A stretch of 64,000 nt of DNA, from assembly GCA_035362835.1 (NCBI GenBank), contig DAOSDY010000001.1:124001-188000 (forward strand). The letters are read 5' to 3'. Origin of the DNA: Melioribacteraceae bacterium. Its GTDB lineage: Bacteria > Bacteroidota > Ignavibacteria > Ignavibacteriales > Melioribacteraceae. Within the stretch, counting starts at the first letter, position 1; the number at the start of each line of letters is the position of its first letter. The notes beneath the pieces were generated by a model. It was not told the DNA's origin and made no database searches. It was given only the letters and a program-made list of their open reading frames with translations. The translations under genes and the position numbers were made by a program. This document shows, in pieces, positions 17,242-25,353 of this stretch.

Positions 17242-17677
17242 CCGGATTATAAATAATCTTTTCGGAATTGAGAGTGTAATTAGAAGAGGAATCGTAAAAC
17301 TTTCCTGATATATGAACAGGATAATTACTACTTCCCTTGAAAAAATTCAGGTCCCTTATAAACCTGTCGGCAAACATCAATGAACCTTTAATCATTCCGG
17401 CTTCATTTACCGATTCAACAAAGAAATGTGAACATGATGGATAGAAAGGGCAATTATCTCCGTCCAGATCCGAGATCAAAAACGAATAAACACTTCTAAC
17501 TGCGGATAAAAACTTAGAACCTGTCCCGTAGTTAGATTTATCGGTATCAAGCTCGTACTTACTTACAATCTGATACTGTACTTCACGCCCCACCCATTTC
17601 ACCCAATCGGTTTGGGAGAAACTGATGACGTTAAAGATCAAAATCAGTAATACTGTTTTATTGAATAAACGGTTCAA
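17222..17677 (-). CDS. Exported protein with YidD-like domain
   Basis: 151-residue protein. The middle section (about residues 60-112) matches the YidD membrane-insertion-efficiency family: a VYSFLIS helix, then CPFYPSCSHFF with the family's CxxYPSC cysteines, then AGMIKGSLMFADRFIRD. Unlike ordinary YidD (about 70-85 residues, cytoplasmic and membrane-bound), this one starts with a predicted signal peptide MNRLFNKTVLLILIFNVISFS and has a 40-residue tail, so it may face the periplasm. No rpmH, rnpA or yidC lies nearby. The gene follows the acyl-CoA dehydrogenase by seven bases and overlaps the first TPR paralogue. Confidence 0.75.
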   Translation of the reverse strand: MNRLFNKTVLLILIFNVISFSQTDWVKWVGREVQYQIVSKYELDTDKSNYGTGSKFLSAVRSVYSFLISDLDGDNCPFYPSCSHFFVESVNEAGMIKGSLMFADRFIRDLNFFKGSSNYPVHISGKFYDSSSNYTLNSEKIIYNPGGLLVK

Positions 17678-17684
17678 TCCTTAA

Positions 17685-18827
17685 TTAATCCTTTAATAAT
17701 TCTCGGGCAATAACAACTCTCTGAATTTCCGAAGTTCCTTCATAGATTTCGGTGATTTTAGCATCCCTTAAAAATCTTTCCACCAGATATTCCCTCACAT
17801 ATCCGTAACCGCCGTGAATCTGGATTGCTTCAAGGGCACAATCCACAGCAATTTTAGACGCATACAGTTTAGCCATCGCAGCTTCTTTCACATATTTTTT
17901 ACCTGCATCTTTTAGTGCTGCTGCTTCGAGTGTAAGAAGTTTAGCTGCCTCAACTTTAACAGCCATGTCCGCAAGTTTGAACTGAATTGCCTGAAGATTA
18001 GCAATTTCAGTTCCGAAAGCTTTTCGGACGCGGGCATATTTTCTGGAAGCTTCAAGAGCACCTTCGGCAATTCCGCATGCTTGCGCCGCAATACCGATCC
18101 TGCCACCGTTCAGAGTATTCATAGCAAAATTAAAACCTTTGCCTGCTTCCCAGACAATATTTTTCTCGGGGACTTTACAATTCTCGAAAGTAAGTGAACA
18201 TGTATCGCTGCTTCTGATACCGAGTTTATCCTCTTTAACGCCGTGGCCGAATCCGGGAGTCCCTTTTTCAACAAGGAACGTAGTAATTCCGTGGTGCGCT
18301 TTTTCTTTATCGGTTTGAGCGACAACAAGAAAATAATCTGCGCTGATTCCATTTGTGATCCAGTTTTTCATACCATTAATCGCCCACAGATCACCTTCTT
18401 TATGAGCAGAAGTATTCTGTTTAGTAGCATCGCTTCCGGCTTCCGGTTCCGAGAGGGCAAAAGCTCCGAGCTTATCTCCGCGTGCAAGAGGTTTTAAATA
18501 AGTCTCCTTTAAATAATCGGAACCCCATTTTTCGAGTCCGTAGCAGACCAGTGAATTATTTACGGACATAATAACACCAACACTTGCATCGACCTTAGAA
18601 ATTTCAATCATAGCTAGAACATAACTTATTGTATCAAGTCCAGCACCGTCGTACTCAGGAGAAACCATCATTCCGAGGAATCCAAGTTCGCCGAGTTTTT
18701 TTACAATTTCGGAAGGGAATTCGGCTTTTTTATCTCTCTCTATAGAAGAAGGAGCGATTTCCAATTCGGCAAATTCGCGGGCCGTCTGCTGAATCATCAA
18801 TTGTTCTTCTGTAAATTCAAATTTCAT
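17685..18827 (-). CDS. Acyl-CoA dehydrogenase (short/medium-chain type)
   Basis: FAD enzyme introducing the 2,3-double bond in acyl-CoA, in beta-oxidation or a related pathway. The 380-residue protein has the usual three domains. Visible signatures are LSEPEAGSDA (about residues 122-131), the FAD/ETF-binding WITNG, and near the C-terminus QIHGGYGYVREY and LRDAKITEIYEGTSEIQRVVI, whose IYEGTSEIQ contains the expected catalytic-base Glu of butyryl-CoA-type enzymes. A Shine-Dalgarno AGAGG precedes the ATG. The start is preceded by a promoter at 18871-18901 and a palindrome at 18841-18873 that could bind a repressor. Confidence 0.95.
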   Translation of the reverse strand: MKFEFTEEQLMIQQTAREFAELEIAPSSIERDKKAEFPSEIVKKLGELGFLGMMVSPEYDGAGLDTISYVLAMIEISKVDASVGVIMSVNNSLVCYGLEKWGSDYLKETYLKPLARGDKLGAFALSEPEAGSDATKQNTSAHKEGDLWAINGMKNWITNGISADYFLVVAQTDKEKAHHGITTFLVEKGTPGFGHGVKEDKLGIRSSDTCSLTFENCKVPEKNIVWEAGKGFNFAMNTLNGGRIGIAAQACGIAEGALEASRKYARVRKAFGTEIANLQAIQFKLADMAVKVEAAKLLTLEAAALKDAGKKYVKEAAMAKLYASKIAVDCALEAIQIHGGYGYVREYLVERFLRDAKITEIYEGTSEIQRVVIARELLKD

Positions 18828-18840
18828 AAGGACCTCTTAG

Positions 18841-18873
18841 TTGAATTGAATTGATTGGTCAATTACAATTCAA
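18841..18873. promoter_or_regulatory. Palindromic operator candidate
   Basis: TTGAATTG (18841-18848) AATTGA (18849-18854) TTGG TCAATT (18859-18864) A CAATTCAA (18866-18873): both arm pairs are exact reverse complements. It overlaps the -7 box and start region of the predicted acyl-CoA dehydrogenase promoter, the position expected for a repressor site. Confidence 0.5.
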
Positions 18874-18901
18874 AACTAAATAAAGGGTTTGGTAAATTCA
18901 A
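18871..18901 (-). promoter_or_regulatory. Predicted primary promoter of the acyl-CoA dehydrogenase operon
   Basis: On the minus strand TTG (18901-18899), 20 bases, then TAGTTTTG (18878-18871), an exact match to TAnnTTTG. The predicted start is about 40 bases upstream of the ATG at 18827. Confidence 0.6.
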
Positions 18902-18921
18902 TCGTTTTAAAGCCGATTAAT

Positions 18922-18950
18922 TTTGTATGGCGAAGGATTTATTATATTTG
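18922..18950 (+). promoter_or_regulatory. Predicted promoter of rlmN
   Basis: TTTG (18922-18925), 17 bases, then TATATTTG (18943-18950), an exact TAnnTTTG. The spacing is three bases shorter than at the other promoters here. The -7 box ends only five bases before the ATG at 18956, so the mRNA would be leaderless or nearly so. Confidence 0.4.
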
Positions 18951-18955
18951 CCGTG

Positions 18956-20020
18956 ATGAAAAAGGAAGATAAGAAAGCGGTATTAAAGGGGATGACTCTT
19001 TCCGAGCTGAAAGAATATTTTCTTTCGATCGGAGAGTCCAAATACCGGGCCGAACAGCTCTTCAACTGGGTCTATAACAGGGTTTCATTCGATTTCAATG
19101 AGATGCAGAATTTCCCTAAGACTTTAAGAACCCGGCTCGAATCAACTGCTCTTATTAAGACCTTGGAACCGGTCGCGGTACAGGATTCGCCTTCCACAGG
19201 GACAAAAAAATATCTTTATTCAACATCCGACAACCGGAAAATTGAATCGGTACTGATTCCCGAAGGCGAGCGGAACACACTTTGCATTTCAACGCAGGTG
19301 GGATGCCCACTTGATTGTAAATTCTGCGCAACCGGATTAATGGGATACAAACGGAATCTGAGTTCAGGCGAAATTGTAGATCAATATCTGTTAACTGCAA
19401 AGGAAGCCGGTAAACAAGCAATTACAAACATTGTCTATATGGGGATGGGTGAACCTCTTTTAAATTTTGATAACACTGTTAAGTCGGTAGAAATTTTCAC
19501 TCATGAACTTACAAAAGGATTAAGCAGGAAAAGGATCACAATTTCCACGGCAGGTATTCCGAATAAGATAATCGAGATTGCTGAATTGGGTTTGCGTATC
19601 AAACTGGCACTGTCTCTTCATTCGTGTTTTGATGATATCCGTTCACAGATAATGCCTATCAATAAAAAATACTCGCTTAAAGAAAATATTGAAGCGCTGA
19701 AATTCTATACAAAGAAGACAAAGACTAGAGCTACATTCGAATACACCATGTTGAAGGGAATAAACGACCGGGATGAGGACATAAAAGCAATAGTAAAACT
19801 ATGCAGCCAGTTACCTTCCAAAATCAATATCATCCCGTTCAACAGTATCAGGCATATGAATCCCGGCGGAATTTCAGCGGAGTTAGAACCGACCAGCTTA
19901 GATAATATCCTGAAATTTGCCGATAAACTCCGGGGCCACAACATAACAGTATTGGTAAGAGAAACTCAGGGTGATGACATAGCAGCTGCATGCGGGCAGC
20001 TTGCAGTAAGCATGAATTAA
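18956..20020 (+). CDS. rlmN: Dual-specificity 23S rRNA A2503 / tRNA A37 methyltransferase
   Basis: Radical SAM enzyme forming 2-methyladenosine in 23S rRNA and some tRNAs. The SAM/[4Fe-4S] motif is CPLDCKFCATG (CxxxCxxC, about residue 110 onward). The methyl-carrying cysteine near the C-terminus is in AACGQL. YMGMGEPLLNFDN and ISTAGIP are further family signatures. I start at the ATG at 18956 (MKKEDKKAVLKG); an upstream ATG at 18923 would overlap the -33/-7 promoter elements. No Shine-Dalgarno is visible, consistent with the leaderless promoter geometry. It starts a run of plus-strand genes. Confidence 0.95.
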   Translation: MKKEDKKAVLKGMTLSELKEYFLSIGESKYRAEQLFNWVYNRVSFDFNEMQNFPKTLRTRLESTALIKTLEPVAVQDSPSTGTKKYLYSTSDNRKIESVLIPEGERNTLCISTQVGCPLDCKFCATGLMGYKRNLSSGEIVDQYLLTAKEAGKQAITNIVYMGMGEPLLNFDNTVKSVEIFTHELTKGLSRKRITISTAGIPNKIIEIAELGLRIKLALSLHSCFDDIRSQIMPINKKYSLKENIEALKFYTKKTKTRATFEYTMLKGINDRDEDIKAIVKLCSQLPSKINIIPFNSIRHMNPGGISAELEPTSLDNILKFADKLRGHNITVLVRETQGDDIAAACGQLAVSMN

Positions 20021-20079
20021 GACCTTTCATTTCAACAATTTGTTAATTATTATTCACGCGAAATTAGGAGAATAATTCG

Positions 20080-20604
20080 ATGATCAAACCGATTCGGATT
20101 TTAATTCTTCTCTTACTCATTTCTAACGGTATTCAGAATGCCCAGCAGGATAAGATCAATCAAAAAATATATACTGTTGTTATTATGCCGTTTTTGGACG
20201 AACTCCATTATCCGTATAATACCGACTGGATAAGAGAAGCTTTTATAAAAGCATTTTACGAAAAGGGATTTGCAGTAATTCTGGACGACTCTACTTGGTC
20301 GAAAATTTTAGATCAGGGATTCAATCCTGCCAGGACATTATCCGACGAGGCCTTTCTGGTATCTAAAAGTATAGATGTGGATCTTATAGTTTACGGTCAG
20401 ATAAGCAATATGTACAGGCAAAGAGGCAACTACTACACTTCGAATCCAATTTCAGTTACAATATATGATGCCAGAAAAAAAGAAACTGTTATTAAAGAGA
20501 GAATGGCTTACACGGAAAGATGGGGATTATTCAGAAAAAATTTGTCCACAGACGAGATGGCGCTTAAAGTTGTAAATCAACTTGTTAGTATGGGTTATAA
20601 ATAG
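20080..20604 (+). CDS. Exported protein of unknown function, CsgG/FlgO-like fold possible
   Basis: 174-residue protein with a signal peptide (MIKPIRILILLLLISNGIQNAQ). The rest, including VVIMPFLDE, FIKAFYEKGFAVILDD and VDLIVYGQISNMY, has the alternating pattern of CsgG, FlgO or GNA1162-type periplasmic/outer-membrane lipoproteins, where a VxxFxx...GxxVxD...DxLVxG series is usual. There is no lipobox cysteine. The assignment is by eye only. A possible ribosome site AGGAG lies nine bases before the ATG. It is followed within five bases by another exported-protein gene. Confidence 0.6.
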   Translation: MIKPIRILILLLLISNGIQNAQQDKINQKIYTVVIMPFLDELHYPYNTDWIREAFIKAFYEKGFAVILDDSTWSKILDQGFNPARTLSDEAFLVSKSIDVDLIVYGQISNMYRQRGNYYTSNPISVTIYDARKKETVIKERMAYTERWGLFRKNLSTDEMALKVVNQLVSMGYK

Positions 20605-20609
20605 AGTAA

Positions 20610-21056
20610 ATGAAATTAAATTTATCCGCGCAACTGGTACTGTTGTTTTCAATAACAATTCTGTTTTTAAAGTGCGATAGTTCAATAACCGAGTCGGCGG
20701 CAGACGGAATCATCCATCAGATAAGCGGCTGCAACAAATCTTACAGCCGCTCCCCGGAAAGCGATTCCTGTTTCACATATACTTTCAGGGAAACTCTCAA
20801 AATCGACTTTTGTGTTCCGGGAAACTGCTGTCCCGATTCCAACCGTTTTTCTTTTAAGTCCGGAGTATTTAAAGATACTATCACAATAGTATTTGCAGAT
20901 ACAGCAGCTAATCTGTGCAGATGCATTTGCAATTATACTATACAAGCTGAATTTGATAATCTCATCAAAGATTTTTATCTGGTCAAGTGCCAGCGGAAGG
21001 ATTCTTTAGGTGTATATACATCCTATCGTGAAAAGGTTTACCGACAAATAAAATGA
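20610..21056 (+). CDS. Cysteine-rich lipoprotein of unknown function
   Basis: 148-residue protein. The N-terminal hydrophobic stretch ends in ILFLKCDSS, a plausible lipobox with the lipidated cysteine at residue 22. The mature part has at least eight further cysteines (for example NKSY preceded by GC, CVPGNCC, CRCIC, KCQRK), an unusually high density for this genome segment and suggestive of disulfides in the periplasm or outside the cell. No family is recognised. It lies six bases after the preceding exported-protein gene and 93 bases before the TonB receptor. Confidence 0.6.
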   Translation: MKLNLSAQLVLLFSITILFLKCDSSITESAADGIIHQISGCNKSYSRSPESDSCFTYTFRETLKIDFCVPGNCCPDSNRFSFKSGVFKDTITIVFADTAANLCRCICNYTIQAEFDNLIKDFYLVKCQRKDSLGVYTSYREKVYRQIK

Positions 21057-21149
21057 CCAATCCCCTGCCGGATCCGGAACTAATTTGAATGAAAACTGAT
21101 TTAGATAATTATATAAACAAAGACCCTGATATAAATACTTATATGACAA

Positions 21150-23522
21150 ATGACGTCTCTTAACAAAACAAATAGAATACACGCTCTTCTCGCGTTTTTT
21201 CTATTTCTATTTATACTCAATTCAAATTCTTCTGCTCAGTCGAACGGTGAAGCCACAATAAACGGATTTGTGTACGATTCATCGAATGGCGAAGCGCTAA
21301 TCGGGGCGAATATTTTCATCAAAGAAATAAATACCGGCGCAAGCAGTAATGTTAGCGGATACTTTGTAATAACCAATCTGAAACCGGGTACTTTCGAAAT
21401 TGTGGTAAGTTATGTCGGGTTTAGAACCTTTTCACAATCAGTTACATTGAAATCAAACGAGGATAAAAGGATTGATGTGTATCTGGCACCCGACATAATA
21501 ATGGGAGAGGAAGTAATTGTAACCGGGGATTCCGTAAGAACAATTGAGAGACTATTTAACAAACCGGTCTCAAGAATCGATCTTTCTCCGGTCCAGCTCG
21601 GCAAAGTACCTCAGGCAGTTGAGTCGGACCTTTTAAGAACGCTTCAATCCCTTCCGGGGATTGTACCGGTATCGGATTTCTCCTCAGCCATTTATGTACG
21701 TGGAGGGACTCCGGATCAGAACCTGTTTCTTCTGGACGGAACTGATGTTTACAATCCAGAGCATGCTTTCGGACTCTTTTCAACGTTCAATATGGATGCG
21801 ATAAAAAAAGTTGAGGTATACAAAGGCGGATTCAGCGCGGAGTACGGCGGAAGATTATCCTCGGTAATAAATGTAACGAACAACGACGGCAACCGGAACA
21901 ACTTTGAAGGGAAAGTTTCCTTGAGTCTTCTCTCGTTAAATACAACGCTTCAAACTCCCTTGGGAAATATTGGATCGCTGTCCGGTTCACTCAGAAGAAC
22001 ATATTTCGATCAAACCCTTGCAAAGGTTATTGATGATATACCCGATTATTATTTCCTGGATGGAAATCTGAAAGCATTTTTCGACTTAAGTCCCACCAAC
22101 AAGCTAAGCGTCAGTTTTTACGGTGGTATAGACGACCTGAATTTCGTTCTCGACAAAGAGCGTCCCGAGTCTTTCGGATTCGAATATGTATGGGGCAATC
22201 AGACAGGAAGCATAAACTGGAGATCGATTATTACACCTAAACTCTTCGGCAATTTCTGGATTACAGGAAGCAGATTTTTCTCGGATTTCGATTTCGACGA
22301 TGTCGACTTTTATGAAGAGAATTTAATCCGGGATGTTACTCTAAAGGGAGCACTGGAATATTTTTACAGCGATCACTGGAAATTCAAATTCGGATTCGAA
22401 CAGAAAAACGTAAGCGGGAGTCTTAAACAGGGTTTTACCGGCGGCAGGGTAGACGTTTCCAAACACAGGATTCTCTACTCACTCTACTTTACCACAGACT
22501 GGCGTCCGAATCCGCTCTGGGATATCGAAGCGGGTATTAGGGCCGAGTATTTTGATTCGGATACGGATTACAAAAACATTGATCCCCGGTTAACAATTAA
22601 ATACAGATTAACAGAAACAAGCAGTTTGAAATTCTCTTCCGGACTTTTCCATCAGTATGCAAATCGCATCCCGCGGCTCTTTTTTGTAAGCATCTGGACA
22701 AGTGCCGATGAATATGTGAAAGGGTCCTCTGCTTCCCATTTTATTCTCGGGTATCAGAGGGAAATTGCCCGGAATATAGAATTCGAGGTCGAAGCGTATT
22801 ATAAGAATTATACCAACATTTATTCGTACAATCCTACATTTCTTGCCGATATAACACCGGAAAGTTATACTGAAGATAATCTGCCGTTATTCAGTACAAC
22901 GAAAGGACTTTTTAATGAAGGGAAAGGGAAATCTTACGGAGTTGAGTTTCTATTACGAAAGGATATCGGGGCAATTACAGGATGGGCTGCTTATTCCTTA
23001 GCAGGTACAGAGTTTTCGATTGAAAGGATCAATAAAGGAATTCCTTTCGCGCCTAGACACGATAGAACACACGCGATTAATATAGTTGCCAATTTTGACT
23101 TGAACAACTTCTTGAATGAATTAAACAGAAAACCATTCATTACATCCGACAAGAAATGGAGTCTGGGACTGAATTTTACTTTCTTCTCTGGTCAGCCAAT
23201 AACACTTCCCGCGTCGGTTTATTTTATAAACCAGTTTCCAGATTGGGAACCGAATTCAAGAAGTCTGGCAATATATCCCTCCGGAATTAATGAGTTCCGG
23301 CTTCCCTATTATTCAAGATTAGACCTGAGTCTTACATACGAAATTAATTACGGCGGATGGATTCTTTCACCCTATCTGCAGATATTCAATCTGCTTAACC
23401 GGAAAAATGTCTGGTTCATTGAATACAAGAATGAAATAAAAGGCGGTGTAATTAAACAGGAAATTAATAATGTCACAATGTTTCCAATTCTGCCCAGTAT
23501 CGGCGTAAATATTAAATTCTAG
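21150..23522 (+). CDS. TonB-dependent outer-membrane receptor
   Basis: 790-residue receptor. A signal peptide (to about residue 29, NSSAQ) is followed by a carboxypeptidase-regulatory-like domain (GFVYDSSNGEALIGANIFI, core SSNGEALIGANI; about residues 37-110), a plug domain (about 125-240, with IYVRGGTPDQNLFLLDG and EVYKGGFSAEYGGRLS), and a beta-barrel ending in a terminal phenylalanine (NIKF). No TonB box sequence is certain. The following gene encodes a DUF4249 lipoprotein, its usual partner in Bacteroidota. The imported substrate is not evident; no SusD homologue is present. Confidence 0.93.
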   Translation: MTSLNKTNRIHALLAFFLFLFILNSNSSAQSNGEATINGFVYDSSNGEALIGANIFIKEINTGASSNVSGYFVITNLKPGTFEIVVSYVGFRTFSQSVTLKSNEDKRIDVYLAPDIIMGEEVIVTGDSVRTIERLFNKPVSRIDLSPVQLGKVPQAVESDLLRTLQSLPGIVPVSDFSSAIYVRGGTPDQNLFLLDGTDVYNPEHAFGLFSTFNMDAIKKVEVYKGGFSAEYGGRLSSVINVTNNDGNRNNFEGKVSLSLLSLNTTLQTPLGNIGSLSGSLRRTYFDQTLAKVIDDIPDYYFLDGNLKAFFDLSPTNKLSVSFYGGIDDLNFVLDKERPESFGFEYVWGNQTGSINWRSIITPKLFGNFWITGSRFFSDFDFDDVDFYEENLIRDVTLKGALEYFYSDHWKFKFGFEQKNVSGSLKQGFTGGRVDVSKHRILYSLYFTTDWRPNPLWDIEAGIRAEYFDSDTDYKNIDPRLTIKYRLTETSSLKFSSGLFHQYANRIPRLFFVSIWTSADEYVKGSSASHFILGYQREIARNIEFEVEAYYKNYTNIYSYNPTFLADITPESYTEDNLPLFSTTKGLFNEGKGKSYGVEFLLRKDIGAITGWAAYSLAGTEFSIERINKGIPFAPRHDRTHAINIVANFDLNNFLNELNRKPFITSDKKWSLGLNFTFFSGQPITLPASVYFINQFPDWEPNSRSLAIYPSGINEFRLPYYSRLDLSLTYEINYGGWILSPYLQIFNLLNRKNVWFIEYKNEIKGGVIKQEINNVTMFPILPSIGVNIKF

Positions 23523-23524
23523 AT

Positions 23525-24442
23525 ATGATGATTGATATGTTTAATAGATATAAATATTTAGTTCTGGTTTCTTCTGCACTGTTAATTTTCTCATGCGGAG
23601 AAAACAGTGTTGAGATTGGTGAAAATACTTATCTGCCTAAAATTGTGATTGAAGGATACCTTTACCCCGGACAGAAAGTAGAGAACATCAGGATTACCAG
23701 AAATTTTCCTCTCAATACCACTCCCGATCTTAGATTACTTTTTCTTTCCGATGCCGAAGTTAGGATTACCGATCTTCAGAGTTTCAGAGAATACAAACTG
23801 GTATACAACCCGCAGAAATTTTCCTATGAGTATAACGGGTCTGATTTGATTATCGATTATGAAAAATCCTACAGGCTGGATGTTAAAGCTACTGTCGATA
23901 ATAAATTATTATCTGCAGCTTCTGTTACAAAAGTACCTGCGAAGGGATTCAGAATTATAGATGAGGAATCGAATCTCGATTCATTAAAATACCGGCAGCG
24001 CAATTCAAACGGTAATATTGAACAGTTTAAGATTGTATTCTCTCCATCGCCCGGGAATCCATTTTACAGTCTTTCAATTGTTGCGCTCGACGCGAAGCCT
24101 GATAATTTCATTTACGACAATGCCTATTTCGAAATAAAGCCCGAAGATTTATTAAAAGATTTCGACCGTTACAGATATCAGTCTAAATGGCTTCAGAATG
24201 TCAAATCGGATGAACCAAAAATTGAATATAAGATCGAATGGCTGGACACCTGGTTCTACGGCAATTACCGGGTTATCACATATGCCGGTGATGAAAACTA
24301 CCGGCTCTTTTTTCTTACATACAGGAATGTACAGGAATTCGACGGAAATTTTCATGAGCCCAGAATAAACATTGATGGTGACGGGATCGGAGTTTTCTGT
24401 TCCGTTATTGCCGACACAGTCTACTTTAAGGTGCTTAAATAA
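23525..24442 (+). CDS. DUF4249 family lipoprotein
   Basis: 305-residue lipoprotein with lipobox LLIFSCGENS (Cys near residue 24). The mature protein begins with the DUF4249 features KIVIEGYLYPGQKVENIRI, core VIEGYLYPGQ, and continues with beta-rich segments such as DAEVRITDL. DUF4249 proteins are typically encoded just downstream of TonB-dependent receptors and are presumed to be surface partners, like SusD for SusC; the exact function is unknown. Here it starts three bases after the receptor stop. MMIDM offers several close in-frame starts; I kept the first. Confidence 0.87.
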   Translation: MMIDMFNRYKYLVLVSSALLIFSCGENSVEIGENTYLPKIVIEGYLYPGQKVENIRITRNFPLNTTPDLRLLFLSDAEVRITDLQSFREYKLVYNPQKFSYEYNGSDLIIDYEKSYRLDVKATVDNKLLSAASVTKVPAKGFRIIDEESNLDSLKYRQRNSNGNIEQFKIVFSPSPGNPFYSLSIVALDAKPDNFIYDNAYFEIKPEDLLKDFDRYRYQSKWLQNVKSDEPKIEYKIEWLDTWFYGNYRVITYAGDENYRLFFLTYRNVQEFDGNFHEPRINIDGDGIGVFCSVIADTVYFKVLK

Positions 24443-24498
24443 AAATCTTTCCTTATCTTTCAAAAGAATTTACGTACATTTTCTATCAGAGGATTGCT

Positions 24499-25005
24499 AT
24501 GCTCATCACTAAAAAAATGATTTCCTCTATACTTATTTTTTTTGTTTCACTTTTACTATTCAGCTGCAGCAAGAACGAATCTGAAAGCCGGGTTATAGAA
24601 CAGGATGTGAAAATCTATCTTGTTGCTCTAGAAGGATCTGAATTGCCCGGTAAAATGTTCGGGTGTAATGATATTCTTGTTACAGAGGAGATAAAAATAT
24701 CTGCCGAACGATCTGTTCTGGAAGCAACATTTTACGAGCTGGTAAATTTCAAATCGACAGGTGAACTGATTAATTTTGTGAAGGGACCCGGATTAATGCT
24801 CGTTCAGGTTACTGTAGCAAGAGGGATTGCGGATGTTTATCTGACCGGCGATTTCGAAATTTCCGGTGCATGTGATATTATAAGAATAAAAGAACAGATT
24901 TACGAAACCGCAAAACAATTCACAGAATACACAAAAATTAATTTTTACATAAAGAACGAGACGCTAGAAAATTACCTCGATGTTGCCGGCGCCTCATTCA
25001 AATAA
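24499..25005 (+). CDS. GerMN-domain lipoprotein
   Basis: 168-residue lipoprotein with lipobox LLLFSCSKNE. The mature part matches the GerMN fold by eye: DVKIYLVALEG, FGCNDILVTEEIKI, a central GLMLVQVTVARGIADVYLTGDF (core VARGIADVYLTGDF) and ISGACDIIRIKEQIYETAKQF near the C-terminus. GerMN domains are found in sporulation proteins and, in non-sporulating bacteria, in envelope lipoproteins of unknown role. A second in-frame ATG at 24520 is possible but would remove part of the signal peptide. The gdx gene starts 15 bases downstream. Confidence 0.78.
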   Translation: MLITKKMISSILIFFVSLLLFSCSKNESESRVIEQDVKIYLVALEGSELPGKMFGCNDILVTEEIKISAERSVLEATFYELVNFKSTGELINFVKGPGLMLVQVTVARGIADVYLTGDFEISGACDIIRIKEQIYETAKQFTEYTKINFYIKNETLENYLDVAGASFK

Positions 25006-25020
25006 TTGAGTATTATTAAT

Positions 25021-25353
25021 ATGGCCTGGATCTATATTCTTATTGCTTCGGTATTTGAAATCTCGTGGGCTGTCGGCCTGAAGTACAGTCAGGGATTCAC
25101 TCAGTTAAAGCCGTCAATTTTTACAGCTGTCACAATGATCTTAAGCTATATCTTCCTGGCAATGGGGACAAAAACATTACCTATTGGAACTGCATATGCA
25201 GTATGGACGGGAATAGGAGCCGTTGGTACTGCAATTTACGGTATGCTTTTTTTTGATGAGCCGAAAGAACTGATAAGGATCTTTTTCATCTTTCTTATCG
25301 TAATAGGAATAATCGGATTAAGGTTAACATATAAGAGCGCACAGATTCAGTAA
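25021..25353 (+). CDS. gdx: SMR-family guanidinium exporter
   Basis: 110-residue, four-helix small multidrug resistance protein of the Gdx (SugE) branch, which exports guanidinium in exchange for protons. The key glutamate is in ASVFEISWAVGLKYS (about residue 13), and KTLPIGTAYAVWTGIGAVGT is the characteristic second-half signature. I start at ATG 25021 (MAWIYILIA), the standard start; a TTG at 25006 would add five residues. No guanidine riboswitch is visible upstream. The stop shares a base with the trmH start (TAATG). Confidence 0.93.
   Translation: MAWIYILIASVFEISWAVGLKYSQGFTQLKPSIFTAVTMILSYIFLAMGTKTLPIGTAYAVWTGIGAVGTAIYGMLFFDEPKELIRIFFIFLIVIGIIGLRLTYKSAQIQ

Noticed and set aside
24443..25020. 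Guanidine riboswitch before gdx
   Set aside because: The 15 bases before gdx and the 56 bases before the GerMN gene are too short and show no conserved fold.
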